DNA of 64,000 bases, from positions 934,260-998,259 of the forward strand of contig NW_019091427.1 in assembly GCF_001949145.1 (NCBI RefSeq). The letters are read 5' to 3'. A program made the position numbers and the translations under genes. Below the pieces are notes generated by a model. That model had not been told where the DNA came from, searched no databases, and worked only from the letters and a program-made list of their open reading frames with translations. Of this stretch, positions 48,244 through 60,527 are shown piece by piece (within the stretch, counting starts at the first letter, position 1; each line of letters opens with the position of its first letter). Origin of the DNA: Acanthaster planci (taxonomy: Eukaryota; Echinodermata; Asteroidea; Valvatida; Acanthasteridae).

Positions 48244-49389
48244 CTCTCTGAAAGTTAGAGAAAATAAATAACCAGTAAATTACATAAAATTTTGTTTCTT
48301 TCTTACAGGTTTTAAGCTATGTAGGACAACGATTCCCTTGCTATAATGTGTACCATATTACCTGACTTACCAGGAATGGTCCATGTATTCATAAAAAGAA
48401 TGTTATTTACAAGTATAAAACTCATTATGTATAAAAGAATATTTTATCATTGATAACACACTCTGGTTCTCAAGAGGTATTTGACTGTTACCTGTTAATT
48501 TGTTTTTGCAATCTCGCAAACCTGAAGGAAATGGAGCAGCCTTAAGAAAACAGCTCCGAAAATCATATTTCTGAAATTACCCACCTTTGAAAGTCTACAC
48601 AATGTTATGAAGGTTTAATTTTCCCTTAGTTTGAAAATTTTAGTTGTAATAGAGCCGGATTCTGCTTGGATATTCACCGCAATATAAAGCTCATCACTTT
48701 AGAGTCAATTGAACAAAATTCAATTCACCTCATGTGTGAAACAAATTTCCAATTATGGACAATAAAATTATTAGTTTCTGAACAATCATCCGTTGCTGTG
48801 GGATAATTCTTAAAGTTCATACAAATAATTACATGTAACATGAATGAATGGGAAGATGTCTATTTAAACTTTTAACTCACCAGTTGGACTGCTTTTTCAT
48901 GCCTCCCTGTTATAACGTAGAAGCAAGTGATAACAACCAAAAGCGCGGAACAAACGCAAAACTGGTTGTGTAAGACTTCAACAACCTTTCATTACAAGAC
49001 ACACCCTTGTATACACACACTACACTACTTAAACAATTTAACTGTAAAGCAATGAACGGAACCAATGTCCATTCAGCATCTTAGTTAGCTACATAACAAT
49101 TTCAGGAATTTGTCAGGTGAGTGTACCTCTCTATAACATGTACTTATTTAAATCACACAATACCACATTTTCCTCTTTTTTCAATTTCAACGTAATTTCA
49201 ACAGCGTAGATTAATCAATACAAATGGAAAACTTAAATATCATCTACAAACTTTACTATTAACGAGTTACACAATTCTCAGCACATAACTTGCAATCAAC
49301 ATTAATTTTAACATTAACATTTCGTCATATCTAATATATGAAATAATCCTTGGACCACACAGGTAACTGTTTCACCCTCTTACTATGTC
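48244..49389. other. AT-rich spacer
   Basis: No coding signal recognised. It could include LTR remains of the gypsy fragment that follows, but no matching repeat copy is visible on the other side. Confidence 0.4.
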
Positions 49390-49680
49390 TTAGTTCATTT
49401 CCCTTAACCTCTGGTACATCTTTATGTTTTTCTTATCAAGAGAATCAGTTGATTTTTCTTCCTTGTCCCGACTTTCTTCAAATGGAACAAAATCACTAAC
49501 TACTGGATCGTTAATGGGTTCACTGGTTGGCTTAGCCAAAATCAACTTATTCACGTTCCATTTTCTCCCGTTACTTGTTTGATACGTACCAGTGCTCAGT
49601 TTCCTTACAATTTGAATGGGTTCACAGTACTGTAATTCACCTGTAGGTACAATACCAGTTCTTCTAACTCGTACCCAATC
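49390..49680 (-). pseudogene. Ty3/gypsy pol C-terminal tail
   Basis: Frame VRRTGIVPTGELQY then GTYQTSNGRKWNVNKLILAKP up to TAA at 49390-49392. It resembles the end of a pol polyprotein after the integrase, now fused to the RT by deletion. Confidence 0.5.
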
Positions 49681-50490
49681 TCAATTCTGACTTTACTTTG
49701 TCAAAACTCTCTTGAGCAACAGCAGACCAAGCAAATTTAGTCTCGCTTTTAATCAGAGATCTTAATGGTTCACCAATAGTTGCAAATTGAGGAATGTATT
49801 TTGCAAAATATCTTTCAAGTCCCAAGAAAGGTAATAGTGATTTCTTGTCAAATGGAACTTGAGCCTTGACAATTGCTTGGAATTTATTGTCTGGTTGCAC
49901 ACCTTTTGCGCTAATGGTATGGCCCAAAAATTTCAGGCTAGATTTAGAAAATGCACACTTTTCCAAGTTGAGTCTAATGCCATACTTTTGTAGTCTTCTG
50001 CAAACATCCTTCAAATTTTCATCATGTTCTGCCCGAGTTTTACCATACACAATAACATCATCCAAATAACACTGAATTCCTTTCAATCCATTCAGTACAA
50101 TGCTCATCATTTTCTGAAATGCTGATGGAGCCGACGACAAACCAAAGCACACTCGTTTGTACTGAAATAAACCTTCATGTGTCAAAAATGCAGTAAGTGG
50201 TCTAGATTCTTCATGCAGCATTAGTTGGTGGTAGACAGCAGTTAAATCTAGCTGTGAAAAGACAGTCGAATTTCTCAATTCACAGAGTATGTCATCGATT
50301 TTTGGCAAAGGATACTTATCAGGTACAACAGCTTTGTTCACCTGTCTTAGGTCTACACAAATTCCCACATCTCCAGATTTTTTATATGCAACTACTATGG
50401 GCGAAACCCACTCTGATGAATCAATTCTTTCTACAACACCTTGCTTTTCAAGTTCCTTTAACTTCGCAGAAACCTCCTCCCTTACTTCAA
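49664..50490 (-). pseudogene. Ty3/gypsy reverse transcriptase domain (truncated)
   Basis: A long open frame has GICVDLRQVNKAVVPDKYPL, FSQLDLTAVYHQLML, FGLSSAPSAFQKMM and the catalytic motif CYLDDVIVYG, then FLGHTISAKGVQPD and the start of the thumb/connection (FAWSAVAQESFDKVK). The RT core therefore looks intact at residue level. The frame ends abruptly at 49664, where the RNase H domain should begin. Confidence 0.88.
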
Positions 50491-50879
50491 AGGTAATCGG
50501 CGTAACTTTTGACTTACTGGTTGCACATTCCTATCAACTTTAACCTTGTGAACGAAACCTTTGACACTAGGAAGCGCTTCTGACTGATCAAACAACTCAC
50601 TACATTCGGCAGTAATTTCAGTTTCGATTGACTGTTTCGTATCAACTACAGGTTCACTTACTTCGTTACATGATAAAGTACCACCGTCAATATTAATATG
50701 TAATGCCTTCATCAAATCTCTTCCCATTATATCTGTACCTTGCTCGACAACATTCATATTCATTGTAGATGCATAGTTGTCATACTTGACAATGCATTCA
50801 AAACATCTAAAAATCTTTATTGAATGCTTCGTAAATGATGAAAGCGTTTGATGTTCAAATGGAGATGGTAATGCGTCAA

Positions 50880-51200
50880 TCAGAAAATATTAATTTCGTC
50901 AAATGTTTTCCGTGTCAAAATAGAAACACCAGACCATGATTCTACCATGAATGAAATAGGTACACCGTTTACCACGGCCTTGCATCGTACAGGATCAGAA
51001 CTCTGCACAGGATCGTCGATCTTCAGCACTTGCACGAAATCCTCTTCGTCACAGTCATCTCCAATTTGGTGATCTTGTCTACCAGTCCTTCGGTCTTGAT
51101 TCCCGCTTCTAACCACTGTAGACGATCGACAGACAACGGCAATATGTCCCATTTCACCACATTTGTTACAAGTTTTGTCTTTGGCTGGACACGACGAATC
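50880..51200 (-). pseudogene. Ty3/gypsy zinc knuckle and aspartic protease remnant
   Basis: The frame near 51.15 kb reads CNKCGEMGHIAVVC, a CCHC knuckle. It is followed by VVNGVPISFMVESWSGVSIL, where the active-site D-S/T-G-A of the protease is changed to E-S-W-S, so the protease is dead. Confidence 0.7.
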
Positions 51201-51263
51201 ATTAGCGAGATGGTTAGCCTAAACGACTCATTGGAAAGAGTCAAATCGACCCCAAACTGTTAA

Positions 51264-52390
51264 TTAATGAAATGAATTGTCTTTTTCTTTACTCTTAGAA
51301 TATCCGTGGCCCCAGTGGATCCCTCTGTACACCAGCATGCATAGACTCCTTTCCGTGACCCCACCCTCATCCCTGGTGGACAGTAAGGTGACCATAAGAG
51401 CGACTGGACTGGAAGCTAATAGCTTTGTGACTATTAGGTAACTTTATTACATAACACTTCGGAGAAGGGTTCAGAGGGTTTGCATTACTTAATTTCCACG
51501 CGTTAGGCATGCGATTCACACAATAGGTTCAAATGAAGTGGTCTAGGATGGCCATGTAAACCTATGTTGGAAGGAGTCAGCATCTTTTCTTCATTGACAC
51601 GCATTGCGGAAAAAAGGAGTTTAACAGTCGGAGCTCCTACATTGCCCTATGGTCACTGATTCTGAGGAAGACAACGCCAGGTCGCTTCAACCAGGCCAAA
51701 GTAAGCCTAGTTCTCACTGAGATTTCGATCCTCAACTGCAGGCTAATGCTGAGGGTATACAGAAGTTGTCAGCTTCTGTAAATATCATGCAAGACATGCT
51801 GAAATCTCTGGTGCATGATGCCACCCTTCCTGCCGGACGTGCAATATACTTACCGAACTGCGTAACGCAACTAAGTCGGGACAACTTGTGAATATCGACA
51901 AGGTAAAAGAACTTGCCTCACATGGCAAATCCATTGCAGGAAATGCCTCTTACAAGCTAAGCATGAATCGAAGAGAGGAAGGAAGATGTTACTCAAACCA
52001 ATGTATCGGGGTCTATGCTCCCACAATTCTCCCGTCTCTGATATGCTGTTCAGAAAAGACCTGAATAATACTATGAAACGGGTAGCTGAAGCCTTCAAGG
52101 CCGGTAAAAACTGGCTTCGGAAGAGAGGAAATCAACTTCCCCACCGCCGGTAGACACCTTATAATAAACACCAAAGACTAATCGGAAATTTTCATATTTT
52201 GTAGACACGCTAAACATATGAACCAGACTACTGCCGACACAGAGAACGATAGCAGGCACACAAAAATGGTCGTATGGTTCCCAGTCTCCAGCTCCGTGCG
52301 TACTGTACAGCAGCATGCTGCGCACACACAGTGAAGCGTGCCCGGATAAAGCTGAACACACATTGTGTACGAAGCTTTTCCTGTACGGGT
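51264..52390 (+). other. Unassigned repeat-like stretch
   Basis: The plus strand has broken frames, including LSASVNIMQDMLKSLVHD and FRKDLNNTMKRVAEAFKAGK, that look like retroelement Gag or another decayed protein. I do not recognise the family. Confidence 0.3.
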
Positions 52391-55375
52391 TTGTCGTCTT
52401 TGTGGAACGACTTGGAGATTGCCGCTGGCTAAGGGTGATTCACTAACAATGCTAGGCGCTTATGCCCTGATGCTTGTTTCTGAGGAAGCAGTGAAGGAGC
52501 TGGGGGTTTTACCAGCAACTGGGTGAGCAGCTGCGACGCATCAAAACCAAGGACAAAGTTGTCCTCGTTGATGACTTTAGCGCTCGAGTCGGCTGTGACT
52601 CCCCTGTGTGGGAGGGTGTCCTTGGTGCACCCGGAGTGGGAAATCTCAATTGCAACGGCATATTGTCTCTCTGTTCAGAGCACGGTCCGAACAACCAAAT
52701 AAGACGACTTGGATGCACCCCTGCTCACCGTCGTGACTGTCTCCGCGTGTGATGCGTGGAGCTGAAGCGTCTACCGAACACCGGCTAGTACCTGATCAAG
52801 TGCCGATCGAGCTGCAATACGGTAGGCCTGCCCCACTGCTCTATAAACTGGATAGGCAGCTCTGCTCCGCGAGTTTAAGAGACTGCACGACAATCTTAGG
52901 CTATACAATACAGAGGCAGTTTCCAAGTCACCGACGTTAGCGCCATGCATAAATGCACTTAGTTAATGGCTGAAGTTGGAGGTCATTGTATTGAATATTC
53001 TAAGATGGCTGCGCAATCACTTCAATTCACACATAGGTAGTTATTGCTGAGCTGCCTATCCAGTGTATCAGTGGCCTGCCCTTGTAGCTGAGCACCATAG
53101 TCTATTGAATGCTTGCTGGGAAGCCGGAGCCGTGCCTCAGTCCTGGAAGGATGCCAATATTGCCTACATGTACAAACGAAAGGGCGACAAGACTGTAAGC
53201 GGCAACAGTCGTGGCATATCGTTGCTATCCACCGCTGGGAAAGTCTTAGCCTTGGTGACAATAGCCCAAACTACACCAAGTTGTTTTACTTCATTATTTT
53301 CTCTTTAGTGTGTAAGACCTTTTTCAACTTGTGGTTCTTGGTATGCCAGGCACGTAATAGGACAGAGGGGTACCCCCCACAAGTCCAATAGACACTCCAG
53401 CCTATTGTCACGTAACACATCCCCCAAGATGCCTGAAAAGAATTCTTGAGATACCAGAATAACAATGACCAACTAAAAGGCGGGCGGGTTCTCTCCGTCC
53501 CATAGTTTGCTTAATTATGTTTGTTGGCAGGCAACCTGTCCAGTGTTGAAAGAATGTAACTTTATGCTACTGCACATACACCTGAATGGTAAGTCTGGCG
53601 TCTCAATGTTTGCCCAACACATGTTGCATTTAAGCTCTTTGGTATTTGCTTTCGTTAAGTTTCCTGTGAAGTAGTGTGTACATATATATAAGGCTTAGAA
53701 TTTCAAGATTCAGTAGAGTGCCACATTGACACGGTGGGGAGTGCTTGACCACCTCAAGTACAGTGACTTGGACCTGAGGCTAGCCGAGACAGCGCTGAAG
53801 GCCAAGACTTTTCCCTAACTCTACCTAAAGCTGCCGGCCACGCACACTGTCAAGCACACTCACCATTATGTGTCAATGTATACCTTAAACTGTGTGCCAC
53901 TTCTTCCTCAAATTGGCTCAAACGCAGGGTTTGGGCTTTGGGCACAACTTGGATTTGAGGAAGCAATTCGTCTTTTTATTTTATTTGTTTTTGTGTAGAT
54001 TCATTTAGTTTTGTTTGATGTTGTTTAATTGCTTTGAAAGTTACTTTTCATGCTTTTGACAGATTGCAAAAGCCCATTTTTTTCTGTTACTTTTCTCCAA
54101 ATTATTTAAGTTGAATGATGCTTTCAATGTGCTGGGAAACTTAGTTAAATTAAAGTCATTGAAATTAAACTTTCAATTTTTAATCTCTTTTTAATGATCA
54201 ATCAAAACGGTGCCCAAGTGTTACTTTGTTGGGTTTGTGTGATTTTTAATGACCACCGTCATTTGTTTTAAAAATCATATTCCGTTTAGGGGACAATGTC
54301 CTCCCCGAGTCTCAGTGCGGCTTTCGCCACAGACGCTCGACTGTGGACATGATCTTCGTCATGCGCCAAATACAGGAAAATGCCGGGAGTAGCACCACGA
54401 ATTGTACGCCGCCTTCATATCATCGATCACAGGCATTCGACATTGTTAACCTTGAATTACTGCGGGGCATCATGAACAAGGTTTGCTGTCCTCCGAGGTT
54501 CACTGCCGTGCTGCGTGCTTTCCGTGACGATGTGGTTGCTCCGGTGTAGTACTCTAGGGAGCTGTTGGCACCATTTCAAGTCGCTGTTAGAGTGAAACAG
54601 GTCTGTGGACTCGCTCCAGTCCTATTTATCCTATTCCTGGCATCAGTGATGCGTGTGATATATACCCACCTAGAGCTAGAAGGCTATGCGGACTGTGGCA
54701 TCATCAAGTCAGATAGAGACTGGACGGCAGCCTCTTTAGCCTATGATTGAAGAAGACTCGACAGGAGAGCCTACTAACGCTGACGCAGCACAGCAGATAT
54801 TACAATGGATTTCCATCTGGTGGTCAAGATTGTCAGACAATTCCGTTTCAATGTAGACAAAGGTGTCGCTATTTTTTTAGCTCCTGCTCCCGCACGGCGA
54901 AAGTGGAGCGGGCACGCCGGTTGCCAAGGAGCTGCTGCAGCACCCCAGTCTTGTCACAGTTAGCCAGGCCCGCACGCGAGTATAGTAGCACGTCCAGTGA
55001 CTACTGTAGGTTTTCATGAGAGTGCCTGACGAGGACTGTGTCATCAGCGCACTGTTAGTCGAAGACTCCAGACTGATGTGCACATATTTGGGCTTGGAGT
55101 CGTCGAAAATTAACCTTCGGAACAAAGACAGCGGTCTTCAATGCAGTCTGCGTGTCCATCCTCTGTACGGCTGTGAGGCCTGGACTCCGTACCGATCACA
55201 GATTCGCACCTTGGAGACGTACTACAAACAGATGCTTGTCACGCATCCTGGGAATGCAGTTGTGGCAACGGGTCAGAAACACCAAAGTACGACTAGGTCT
55301 TGGAACCAAGACTGTCCAGCAAGGGTTTTATACCCATCCTTGGCCATGTCATTTGAATTACCATTGATTCTTTGA
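52391..55375 (+). mobile_element. Degenerate LINE (non-LTR retrotransposon), endonuclease plus RT
   Basis: Plus-strand pieces in LINE order: AP-endonuclease segment (QLGEQLRRIKTKDKVVLVDD, then FSARVGCDSPVWEGVLG) at 52.5-52.7 kb; RT fingers (SWKDANIAYMYKRKGDK then SRGISLLSTAGKVLA) at 53.06-53.26 kb; ESQCGFRHRRSTVDMIFVMR at 54.31 kb; a VCGLAPVLFILFLASVM block at 54.6 kb; and a C-terminal LYGCEAWTPYRSQIRTLE block at 55.16 kb. Many stops and shifts. The style resembles RTE/BovB- or CR1-type LINEs. Confidence 0.8.
53263..54291. mobile_element. 1-kb insertion within the LINE reverse transcriptase
   Basis: The RT frame stops after GKVLALV and similarity resumes at DNVLPESQCGFR. The hexamer GACAAT flanks the insert at 53257-53262 and 54292-54297. 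The insert has a TATATATATAAGG box near 53683 and no coding capacity, so it may be a solo LTR, but no TG...CA ends were seen. Confidence 0.5.
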
Positions 55376-55411
55376 ACCTAATGTGTAAATCGCATGCTTA
55401 ACGCGTGGAAA

Positions 55412-56721
55412 TGTGGTGGAGGCAGTCACGGACACAGTGTCCAATGGTATGGGATTATAAACAACTGGCCTGTGACACTCTTGGGTTCGGCTTGACTGCT
55501 GAATGAAAACTTATATTCGGACATTATATATGACAGAGGCGGTCTATCAGCATGGGATACAGCACATGAGAAAGAAAGGAATAAGAATAAAGGGATCATA
55601 AGTACATAATAAGGTGACCTAATGCCAGCACTGGAAAACAGTACATCTACTTAAAGGGAGCGATGGACAGGCTATGACAGACACCAAGCAATAAATTGAA
55701 TAGTTGGAGCTAAAATAGAACAACTATTTCTTCAAAGTCACCCAGGTAAGACAATTTCCCTAATACAAAGGGAGCTCAATAAAGGTTACATCGGGCAAGA
55801 AAATACAGGTGTTATGCTAGTACCATAGCAGACCAGGAAGGGGTAGATGAAAAACCACCTGACAGAACAAAATGCATATTTTTTTTTACCCGTTAAAGCA
55901 GCATAAAGGACAATTTGATCTCAGAATGCAAATTAAGGATGTGCAAAATTCTGCAGAGCAAAAATAAGGGAGACACATATATACTTGAGTTCCGTATTCA
56001 TCACAAATAAGGGTGTCTTGGTTCTACGCTTCATCTCTTAAAGCATAATTATATACATTAAGTCCATTCACTCATGGTTAGCGACTTCACTGAACAATAT
56101 ATGAGGGCGTTATATAGTACACATACCCAAGCAATGAATTAACATAAAAATCTCGGACTTTGCTTTAAAAGACAACAGTGTTCCGGTCTGACGTCTCACT
56201 ACAATGCCTCATGAAAAAAAAATAATGAAATGCAAGACCATCATGTCAACTCCAGATTGCTGGCGAATGTAATAACTAGGAAAAGTTACATCAATTCTAA
56301 ACCGAGAGGTCCCCATAACAAGGCCACTAGGTCGCCATCTTGGTCAAAGTTCATAAAATGCAAACTCCCAAATGGCAGGGAAAATGCAACAGTTTGCCTA
56401 ATCTAAACTATCACAATTATTCCCTTGGCTCTCCGCTCTAAGGGCATATGAAATATTTCACTCATACGAAAAGAAAACTGAAAAATTGTTACCTATGGAG
56501 TGGCGGTCGAAAGGCACCGACTGATATGACAGAGGCGGTAGATCAGCAGGACCCGCCTACGTTGCACGGTGGCGCCCTTCAGACTCACCATAAAATGCGG
56601 ACACTGTACATCAATAGATATCAACAGCGGTCCAAGGTGGGTTTTCTTTATACACAGAAAAGGGAGAAACTGGCACAAGTGCTGGGTTATGTGTAATAAT
56701 TTCACATCCTCGCTCCCTACA
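55412..56721 (-). repeat. Ty3/gypsy 3' LTR (left copy)
   Basis: Starts near TGTGGTGGAGGCAGTCACGG and aligns with the right copy to CGCTCCCTACA at 56721. Weak similarity (TACAAAACCCT) reappears about 70 bases further on, so the true inner end could be farther right. It contains two copies of a GAGGCGGT-GATCAGC motif, the first shortened by a deletion. Confidence 0.75.
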
Positions 56722-57074
56722 ATCGTCCAACAGCGATGTGTCGTCGCCCTCGAGGACTGTCGAGCAAAAACAGGGCAATGTGTACAAAACCCTTTTTATA
56801 GGGCAAAGGCAACCACAAAGAAGTTGTAATGAAACCCTAACAGCGTTCAACACAGTATGAACTTTAACAAGGAGGTTAGTACCAAAACTGTTTATAACAG
56901 GTCAAAAGTAACCACTAACTACTAAACCTGGATTTCAAGTTACATCATTTCGAAAGGGTTGAAACGGAACCCCAGAGTTTTCAACATACTACACATTTTA
57001 ACAAACAGATTATTTGCCGAATTCATGTACCACAAACCAGCAGCAAGAAGTAGGGATGAGTCCTGGAATAGCTG

Positions 57075-57937
57075 TCACTCGGTGTCAGGGGAGTCCGACT
57101 CTGATTCGTTGTTGACTAGCTGCTTGACTTGGTCAAGTAGATGGAAAACACTTGACTGGTACCTCATGGGTGGTCGGCCCTTAGTCAAACGGCGAGAACG
57201 TCTGGGTGGTCTCTGAGTTCCAGTGGTGGCTATATCAGTTGTGACTGGGTCAGTTGTGCCTCGCTGAATGGTGTTTGACTCTGGCTCTGGGAGGTTTGTC
57301 TGCACATCCACATTACAATGAGAGACTGGGGTTGCCTTCTGGGGGGGGTGTCATGCCGTATGTGTCCAAACTTACTCCAGCAACTGTGTCGTCTTGCCCA
57401 GGACCGACTGCAGGTGAACCACCAGGAGGTAGGCCATCTGAGTTTCGTGGTGCTGCAGCAGCACCGCTAACTTAATCAGCTTTTGGTGCCCACATACGCG
57501 GCACCCCCCCATCGGTTGACACTACTCAGTGTTGAGTAACTTGTAGAGTCAGACTCTGACGTCTGGTCGGTTGGGGCTTCAAAATTTCTGAAGTAGACAT
57601 CCCATGGGCAGTGTTTCAGCTCCATGCGATGAAGGACCTTTTCTCGGCCATATGAATTGCGGTACTGGACCTTATAGACTGGTTGACCCTCATATGGGCA
57701 CTCCGCTACCAAGTGGGGCTCGGGTTCCCAGTAGTCCTGTGTCTTAGTTCTGCCCCGATGTGATCGATCCCGGACTAGGCCATACTCGCTTCGACTAAGT
57801 GGGCGTTCAAAGATGTCCTTGTCGTTGGAGGCTTTCCTCACAGCAGCACTCTTGTCTGAGTTGGCGGTGGCCACCCCCGAACCTTCGCCATTTGCCTGCA
57901 ATGCTTCTGCACGTACTGGTGTGGGGTTTCGCCACAC
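57075..57937 (-). pseudogene. Ty3/gypsy pol C-terminus
   Basis: 57476-57937 carries a basic segment with RDRSHRGRTKTQDYWEPEPH and VYKVQYRNSYGREKVLHRME, an integrase C-terminal SH3-like region. 57075-57311 carries RRSRRLTKGRPPMRYQSS, the usual basic end of gypsy pol, then a stop. The two are in different frames. Confidence 0.65.
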
Positions 57938-58760
57938 ACCTGAGGGAGATCCACACCGAGCGAAAGGTGTGGAGGAAGGCGTTGCGTCCTTCCAAACATC
58001 AGGAATGCTGGATCATAACCAGTTGAGGAGTGGGTGGTATTGTTGTATAGTGCGATGAGATGACGGGAGACTGTCTGTCCATCTGGTCTTCTTCGCGGTA
58101 GGGAGTGTGACGAGGAGGTTGTGCAGCGTTCTATTGAACCGCTCGCACTGTCCATTCCCTTGGGGATGATGGGAGTAGTGTGCGAGTGGCCAGTACCATA
58201 CAGATCACAGAGTTCTTTGATCACCTTTGCCTCGAAGCATTTGCCACTGTCGGAGTGTATGCGGAGGCGCACCAAACGGGACTATGACGTGTTTAGCCAA
58301 GGCTTTAGCCGCAGTCTCGGCTCGCTGGTTTCTGCTGGGTATGGCCCAAGAGTACTTGGTGAAGACGTCAGTTAGTATGAGGACATCCTCGTATTCACCA
58401 GATGACGGCTCCAACACTGTAAAGTCTACAGCGAGCACTTCCAAAGGGGCCGTGGTACGTAGTGTCCCCATGGGAGGCCTAGTGTGTCTGCTCGGTGGTT
58501 TGCTTATTCCGCACTTTGCACCTGTCGCACCAGGTCTTAACTGCGGCCTCCATCTTAAGCCAAAAGAAGAGGGGCCTTATCAGCAGCAGTGTGCGCTTGG
58601 CTCCAAAGTGTCCCCCATCGTCGTGGAAACTCCCCAAAACCGTACCAACAAGACTTGCTGGGACAACTATCCGTTTTCCTGGTGGACCATCACGGGGTGT
58701 CCACTGACGGAAGAGAACCCCATCCTGGACAAAGTATTGATCCCAGTGTTTTAAGAGCTT
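57838..58760 (-). pseudogene. Ty3/gypsy integrase
   Basis: The 58.50-58.76 kb region encodes the H2C2 zinc domain (HDDGGHFGAKRTLLL, then WCDRCKV). 58205-58471 encodes the first catalytic segment (LEVLAVDFTVLEPSSGEYED). 57838-58275 encodes RIHSDSGKCFEAKVIKEL and, after local frame slips, [20 protein letters not shown]. Frame breaks separate the catalytic parts. Confidence 0.82.
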
Positions 58761-59072
58761 TTTGACGGTTCGGCGGTTTCTATTCTCCTCTCCCCTGCAG
58801 TGGGTTTCTGCCCCCTCCTAAGATACATTATCACCCGACAGAAAACTATGTCATCAAGCTGCAATCGTCGCAACTCCTGTGGAGTATAACCAGGCAGGCT
58901 GAGGCTCCCATTACACTCAGTCAACCGAATCTGGGGGCACAGCACCAGGGGAAGTGGCTCCCTCCCCTTTGCCAACAACAGCAGAGACGGCTTAAACTCA
59001 AGAGCCATGTCACCGTCATCCGGTCCATGGCTGCCTGCTGTTTGAAGTCGAGACAGGGCATCAGCTGCACGG

Positions 59073-59639
59073 TTATTCTTCCCTGGTCGTTAGTCCAGCT
59101 TGAAATCGAAGGACAACAACCACTGTACCCATTGGAGCTCCGTTACTCTCAGGTTTGCTGTGTCGAGATACCTCAGAGGGTTGTGGTCTGTGAGTATGAT
59201 GGTTTTGTTTCCAGTAACAAAGTAGCAGAAAGCTTGACAAATGGCACAGCGAATGGCCAAAAGTTCCAGTTTGAAAGCCGAGTACATTGTAATTCCTGCC
59301 TTGTCGTTCTGCACGCCTCAAGGTTCTGGAAGCATATGCTATCACTGCCTTTGATCCACCGGCCTGTTGCTGCAACAACACTGCTCCTAGCCCACAAGTA
59401 CTGGCATCGGTCTCCACTATGAAAGGGAGCGAGAAATCTGCAGACTTCAGAACTGGGCTTCCCACTAGTTTCTGTTTGAGTGCTTGAAACGCGGCACGGG
59501 CTGGCTTGTCCAGGGATGTATTCTTCTTCCCTATGTTAGCCTTTCCCTTTGTAGTAGTCCCCTTCAAGTATCGCAGGAGGGGTCCTGCAACAGTGGAGAA
59601 TCCCCGGACAAACGTACGAAAGAAACCTGCGAAACCCAA
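59073..59639 (-). pseudogene. Ty3/gypsy RNase H domain
   Basis: Reads FAGFFRTFVRGFSTVAGPLL, AFQALKQKLVGSPVL and FIVETDASTCGLGAVLLQQ, then IAYASRTL. The later LTDHNPLRYLD segment lies in a second frame (59090-59314), showing a shift. Confidence 0.82.
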
Positions 59640-60300
59640 GAATGAGCGTAGCTGAGTAATGTTGGTAGTTTCTCGCCATCATTCCACAATGCTTATTTTA
59701 TTGGGGTCTGGTTTTACGCCTTCTCTTGCTGTGACGAGATGCCCCTGGTACTTCACCTCCTTCTTGAAAAACCCGCACTTCCGTGGCTTCAGCTTCAGGC
59801 CATGCTGCTGTGGGTGGATAAAAACTTGCTCTAGGCGGACTAGATGCTCATCGAATCTGTCGCTGTACACGATGACATCGTTGAAGTAGATAAGAAGACT
59901 TGAAAGCGCCTGGTCCCCGAGGCAGCACTGCATCACCCGTTGGAAAGCACCGGCTGTTGCACAACCCGAATGGGAGTCTTGCATACTCCTACAAAACAAA
60001 TGGTCTGACAAAAGCTGTTGTTTCCATGTCCTTCTCTGCCATGGCCACCTGGTAAAAGCTGGATGTCATATCAAGCACGCTTAAATACCTGGAACCTCCC
60101 AAGGCTTGCAGGGACTCATCAATTCGGGGAGAGGGAAAGACCTTCTTGTCGTCATCGCATTAAGCTTGCAATAATCCACACATAGACGTATGGATTTGTC
60201 CCTCTTCCTCACCACCACAATAGGGGAGGCCCATGGGCTGTTGCTCTCACGAATTATACCCGCATCCAACAGCTCCTTGATGTGTTGTCAAACATCTCTA
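59640..60300 (-). pseudogene. Ty3/gypsy reverse transcriptase (catalytic site altered)
   Basis: 60081-60269 encodes IIRESNSPWASPIVVVRKRD and RLCVDYCKLNAMT. 59679-60011 encodes AFQRVMQCCL and, at the catalytic motif, YFNDVIVYSD in place of Y-X-D-D. The frame is broken between the two pieces. Confidence 0.82.
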
Positions 60301-60527
60301 TGATGTGATGGAGGAAGAGACCGGTAGCGTTGCTTTATTGGTGGCGTGTCTCCAGTGTCGATCGGGTGTTCCACTGCACCAGTGTATCCAAGGTCTAAGT
60401 CATGTTGGGAGAACACCCCTGCATACTTCTGAAGCAAGGAGTTGAACTTTGTTTTCTCCTCTGGCGTGAGTCGTTCCCAGGTTCAATGCGTCTAATATCG
60501 CAGAGTCTGGTTCACTGCAGTTGGCAC

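Larger units (their letters stand above)
49390..51263 (-). mobile_element. Ty3/gypsy retrotransposon fragment with internal deletion
   Basis: On the minus strand, in order: zinc knuckle and protease remnant (about 51.2-50.88 kb), protease-RT linker (50763-50482), reverse transcriptase (50.48-49.66 kb), then a C-terminal tail of pol (49.68-49.39 kb). RNase H and the integrase core are missing and the tail is in another frame. No LTRs were identified. Confidence 0.8.
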
